A DNA stretch of 64,000 nucleotides from Candidatus Latescibacterota bacterium (lineage in GTDB: Bacteria; Latescibacterota; MWCZ01). The notes under the pieces are model-generated. The model was not told the DNA's origin and ran no database searches. It saw only the letters and a program-made list of their open reading frames with translations. Of the stretch, positions 61,652-64,000 are shown piece by piece (within the stretch, counting starts at the first letter, position 1; each line of letters starts with the position of its first letter). The stretch is from positions 62,001 through 126,000 of the forward strand of contig JAKJDF010000008.1 in assembly GCA_022706085.1 (NCBI GenBank), given 5' to 3'. The translations under genes and the position numbers were made by a program.

Positions 61652-62851
61652 ATGCCAGCCCCGATTTTCAACCGTCGCGTTTCGGCCATCGAGGAATCGA
61701 TTACTCTTGCCGTAACGGCGAAAGCGTCGGAAATGAAATCCAAAGGCATTGATGTGGTATCCATGAGCGCCGGCGAACCTGATTTTGACACGCCGGACCA
61801 TATCAAATACGCCGCGATAAAAGCGATCACAGAAGGTTTCACCAAATACACCCCGGTCGGCGGAACGATGGAACTCAGAAAAGCCGTTGCCGAGAAGTTC
61901 GCCCGCGAGAACGGTCTGACATACGCCGCGAACCAGACCCTCGTCAGTATTGGAGGCAAGCATTCGTGTTATCTCGCGGTTGCAGCGCTCGTGGACGACG
62001 GTGACGAGGTCCTGATTCCGGCGCCGTATTGGGTGAGTTACCCCGACATGGTACTGCTTGCCGGAGGAAAGCCGGTAATCATGGAAACGAGCACGGCAAC
62101 GGGACTCAAGATCACTCCGGACCAGTTGCGGAAGGCGATCACGCCAAAAACAAAAATGATCATCATCAACAGCCCTTCGAACCCATCGGGCGCGGTCTAC
62201 ACGAAGGATGAGCTGATCGCACTTGGCGACGTCCTGAAGGGGACAGGGGTGTTCGTGCTTTCGGACGAAATCTACGAGCACCTGATCTACGAAGGCGAGC
62301 ACCACTCCATCGCTGCAGTTGTTCCGGAGTTGCACGAGCAGACGATCGTGGCGAACGGTGTGGCAAAGGCGTACGCCATGACGGGGTGGCGCATAGGGTA
62401 CGCGGCCGGCCCGAAATCAGTTATCGGCGCAATGGCGAAAATCCAGAGCCAGCAGACCTCGAATGCAGTATCGATTTCTCAGAAGGCTACGCTGGCCGCG
62501 CTTACGGGTCCCCAGGATCATCTCGTTCCCTGGAAAGAAGAATACAGAACGCGCCGCAACTACATTGTGGAACGGCTCAACGCCATTCCGGGTGTGCTTT
62601 GCCCCAAACCGGCAGGCGCGTTCTACGTGTTTCCGGATGTCTCTTCGTTTTATGGCAAATCATTCGGCGGCAGGGTTATAGAAGATAGCGTTGCGTTGAC
62701 TGATTATCTTCTTGAGGAGTTCCACGTGGCGTGCGTTCCGGGAAGCGGTTTCGGCGCGCCACGGCACATCCGTCTGTCGTATGCCACTTCAATGGCGGCG
62801 ATTACAAAGGCGATGGATCGGATTGAGAAAGGATTGACGGCCCTTTCCTGA
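61652..62851 (+). CDS. aspC: Aspartate aminotransferase, class I fold
   Basis: A 399-residue PLP enzyme that moves the amino group between aspartate and 2-oxoglutarate. Seen are SMSAGEPDFDTPDHIKYAA, YTPVGGTMELRKAVAEKF, INSPSNPSGAVYT, LSDEIYEHLIYEG, the PLP lysine in NGVAKAYAMTGWRIGYA (Lys 239) and the substrate Arg in HIRLSYATS. This is the subgroup Ib (prokaryotic-type) aminotransferase, which may also accept prephenate. The ATG at 61652 follows AAAGGATGCCAGC. The open frame upstream to 61394 is not conserved. A strong hairpin follows the gene. Confidence 0.95.
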   Translation: MPAPIFNRRVSAIEESITLAVTAKASEMKSKGIDVVSMSAGEPDFDTPDHIKYAAIKAITEGFTKYTPVGGTMELRKAVAEKFARENGLTYAANQTLVSIGGKHSCYLAVAALVDDGDEVLIPAPYWVSYPDMVLLAGGKPVIMETSTATGLKITPDQLRKAITPKTKMIIINSPSNPSGAVYTKDELIALGDVLKGTGVFVLSDEIYEHLIYEGEHHSIAAVVPELHEQTIVANGVAKAYAMTGWRIGYAAGPKSVIGAMAKIQSQQTSNAVSISQKATLAALTGPQDHLVPWKEEYRTRRNYIVERLNAIPGVLCPKPAGAFYVFPDVSSFYGKSFGGRVIEDSVALTDYLLEEFHVACVPGSGFGAPRHIRLSYATSMAAITKAMDRIEKGLTALS

Positions 62852-62873
62852 CCTGAGCCCAGCGACTGGACTT

Positions 62874-62911
62874 CGCGGGAGTGCCGGCATCGGCGCTCCC
62901 GCGTTCATTTT
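62874..62911 (+). terminator. Rho-independent terminator after aspC
   Basis: CGCGGGAGTGCC (62874-62885) pairs with GGCGCTCCCGCG (62892-62903) over 12 pairs including one G-U, with a six-base loop, followed by TTCATTTT. The tail runs into the end of the convergent protease gene. No T-run exists in the other direction, so it serves aspC. Confidence 0.75.
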
Positions 62912-63645
62912 CCGATTCCGCGCTGCAGGTACACGATGATGTCCATCGTCCCGGCAACGGCAGCGTGGAGAAATACGCCGTACCAGATGGACCGGGTCCG
63001 CAGGGCGAGCATCCCCAGGAACAAACCAGCAAAGACGGAACCGATAGCCTCTGGAAACGGTTTGCTCACGTGCATAAGCGCGAACGGTACCGTCTGGACG
63101 GCAACTGCCGCCGTGCCAAGCGCCGGTTCCAGCGTGAAAAGCCAGTACCCACGGAAAAAGAACTCCCAACCGACGAAGAATAGCAGATAAAATACTTCAT
63201 AAACCCAGAATAATTCGTGAGATAGGAGCGCGTTCTGATTCAACGGGTACGTTGCCCGGAAATCCGGCCGCGAGGCGGCCAGCGCGATGAACGGCACCAT
63301 GATAACGTACCCGCCAACCGCAGTGGCACATCCGAGCCTCCGGTCGCCAATCCCCAGGCCAAAGGAACGCAGACTGTCTTTCCTTTGCCTTCCCTCAAGG
63401 GCTAAGGGCAGGAGAAGGAGAAGGATCAGGTTAGTCGCTGTCCAGTAGAGATTGGGGGCGATCAGATCGTAGCGCCATTCCCCCGTTTTGTCGGCGATCA
63501 TCTCGGAATAGGTGAAGGGGTAGCCGAAGTATTGCCAGAAAAGAAGAATCAGGGTTCCCACGGCCAGAGTGCGGATTTCGCGCACTCGCAGAAGAGTCGC
63601 CGTATCATGGACAAGCTTCACGAACCCGCGGATTTCTGCCTTCAT
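62905..63645 (-). CDS. CPBP family intramembrane metalloprotease
   Basis: A 246-residue multi-pass membrane protein. The catalytic motifs are GWEFFFRGYW (Glu 161, Arg 165), FALMH (His 192) and a C-terminal FLHAAVAG. The usual EExxxR has a Trp in place of the first Glu, a variant seen in some relatives. About seven hydrophobic helices are visible (VGTLILLFWQYFGYPF, LYWTATNLILLLLLPLAL and others). The family includes CAAX prenyl proteases and bacteriocin-immunity proteins. The substrate is unknown. Confidence 0.88.
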   Translation of the reverse strand: MKAEIRGFVKLVHDTATLLRVREIRTLAVGTLILLFWQYFGYPFTYSEMIADKTGEWRYDLIAPNLYWTATNLILLLLLPLALEGRQRKDSLRSFGLGIGDRRLGCATAVGGYVIMVPFIALAASRPDFRATYPLNQNALLSHELFWVYEVFYLLFFVGWEFFFRGYWLFTLEPALGTAAVAVQTVPFALMHVSKPFPEAIGSVFAGLFLGMLALRTRSIWYGVFLHAAVAGTMDIIVYLQRGIGK

Positions 63646-63790
63646 TCCTGCCTTTCGGACCGTTCGTTCGACGAATACGGACCGCCACCGCGTTACTTCC
63701 GCGTGGATTGAGGTTCGCCAGGCTGCCGAAGTACCGGAACGGGCGAGATTCCTTTCGGGGAAAGGATGCGGCCGGCTGTTCCCCTGCGGG

Positions 63791-64000
63791 CTATTCCCCT
63801 GCGATGGTCGGTATAATATCTATCGGGAAATTCACCGACCGCGATATCAGGCACGCCTCATGTGCCTTTTCGAGGATGCGCTGTGCCCGGGCGACGTCTT
63901 TGCCGGATACAGCGACTACCGGCCGTACGGTGATACGAGCGAAACGGTAGCCTTCCCGCGGCACCAGCTCCACTTCGCCTGATGCTGTCGAGTGATAGCT
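63791..64000 (-). CDS. OsmC family protein, 5' part cut by window edge
   Basis: The C-terminal 69 residues of an OsmC/Ohr-like protein. The visible part ARITVRPVVAVSGKDVARAQ, RILEKAHEACLISRSVNF and PIDIIPTIAGE matches the end of OsmC-type peroxidases, with the second redox Cys in HEACLISRS. The N-terminal half and its Cys lie outside the window. It would act on organic hydroperoxides. The stop is TAG at 63791-63793. Confidence 0.85.
   Translation of the reverse strand, partial: SYHSTASGEVELVPREGYRFARITVRPVVAVSGKDVARAQRILEKAHEACLISRSVNFPIDIIPTIAGE

Noticed and set aside
1-64000. CRISPR arrays, transposons, integrase or phage genes
   Set aside because: I looked for regular repeats, transposase motifs (DDE), integrase motifs and terminal inverted repeats and saw none.

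Overview
This window is about 64 kb of GC-rich bacterial chromosome, almost fully coding, with about 51 genes. I saw no rRNA, tRNA, CRISPR array, insertion sequence or phage gene. It mixes housekeeping genes with many glycan-related genes: GH106-, GH98-like, GH99-like and GH51-type enzymes, an oligogalacturonate-lyase-like propeller, a sulfatase, esterases and sugar kinases. It also carries protein types common in poorly cultivated polysaccharide-degrading phyla: uroporphyrinogen-decarboxylase-like proteins, ceramidase-like proteins, and an 'asparagine synthetase B'-like protein paired with a TPR protein. The host is probably a heterotroph of an under-sampled phylum (Hydrogenedentota, Armatimonadota, Latescibacterota or Gemmatimonadota-like). 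Sequence reading alone cannot decide the phylum.

Layout. 1-16.7 kb is mostly core metabolism and information processing: a truncated RpoD-like sigma factor, NADP-isocitrate dehydrogenase, an acetyl-xylan-esterase-like tandem hydrolase, an esterase / small barrel protein / radC operon, a DegT aminotransferase, yicC-gmk-rpoZ, aroA, and mtaB-miaB-amidase-murI. 16.7-25.2 kb is a glycan block: GH106, a membrane protein, an esterase, a large GH-like protein and a UROD/MtaA-like protein. 25.2-29.5 kb holds a secreted amidotransferase-like protein overlapping a TPR protein, then an orphan solute-binding lipoprotein. 29.7-34.6 kb holds a mannose-type PTS (IIC, IID, HPr, EI, with no IIA or IIB) and metK.

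34.8-41 kb holds xylulokinase and two tandem paralogous proteins of about 755 residues, each a GH98-like barrel joined to an FN3-like segment and an NTF2-like domain. 41-49 kb is a reverse-strand run of eight genes in which aromatic amino acid genes (trpA, chorismate mutase, DAHP synthase, tyrA) are interleaved with a ceramidase-like protein, a UROD-like protein, a sulfatase and a sugar isomerase. 49-54 kb holds a small acidic protein, a double-hotdog thioesterase overlapping a membrane-anchored unknown, a fucose-mutarotase-like protein and a galactokinase-family kinase. 54-61.4 kb reads dnaE, GH51 arabinofuranosidase, GH99-like and PL22-like on the reverse strand. 61.6-64 kb holds an aspartate aminotransferase, a CPBP protease and a truncated OsmC protein.

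Together the catabolic genes suggest use of arabinose-, rhamnose-, galacturonate- or fucose-containing, possibly acetylated or sulfated plant or algal glycans. Almost none of the glycan enzymes has a visible signal peptide, which suggests intracellular processing of imported oligosaccharides. The best candidate for something undescribed is the tandem GH98-like/NTF2 pair. Next are the interleaved aromatic operon and the incomplete mannose-type PTS.
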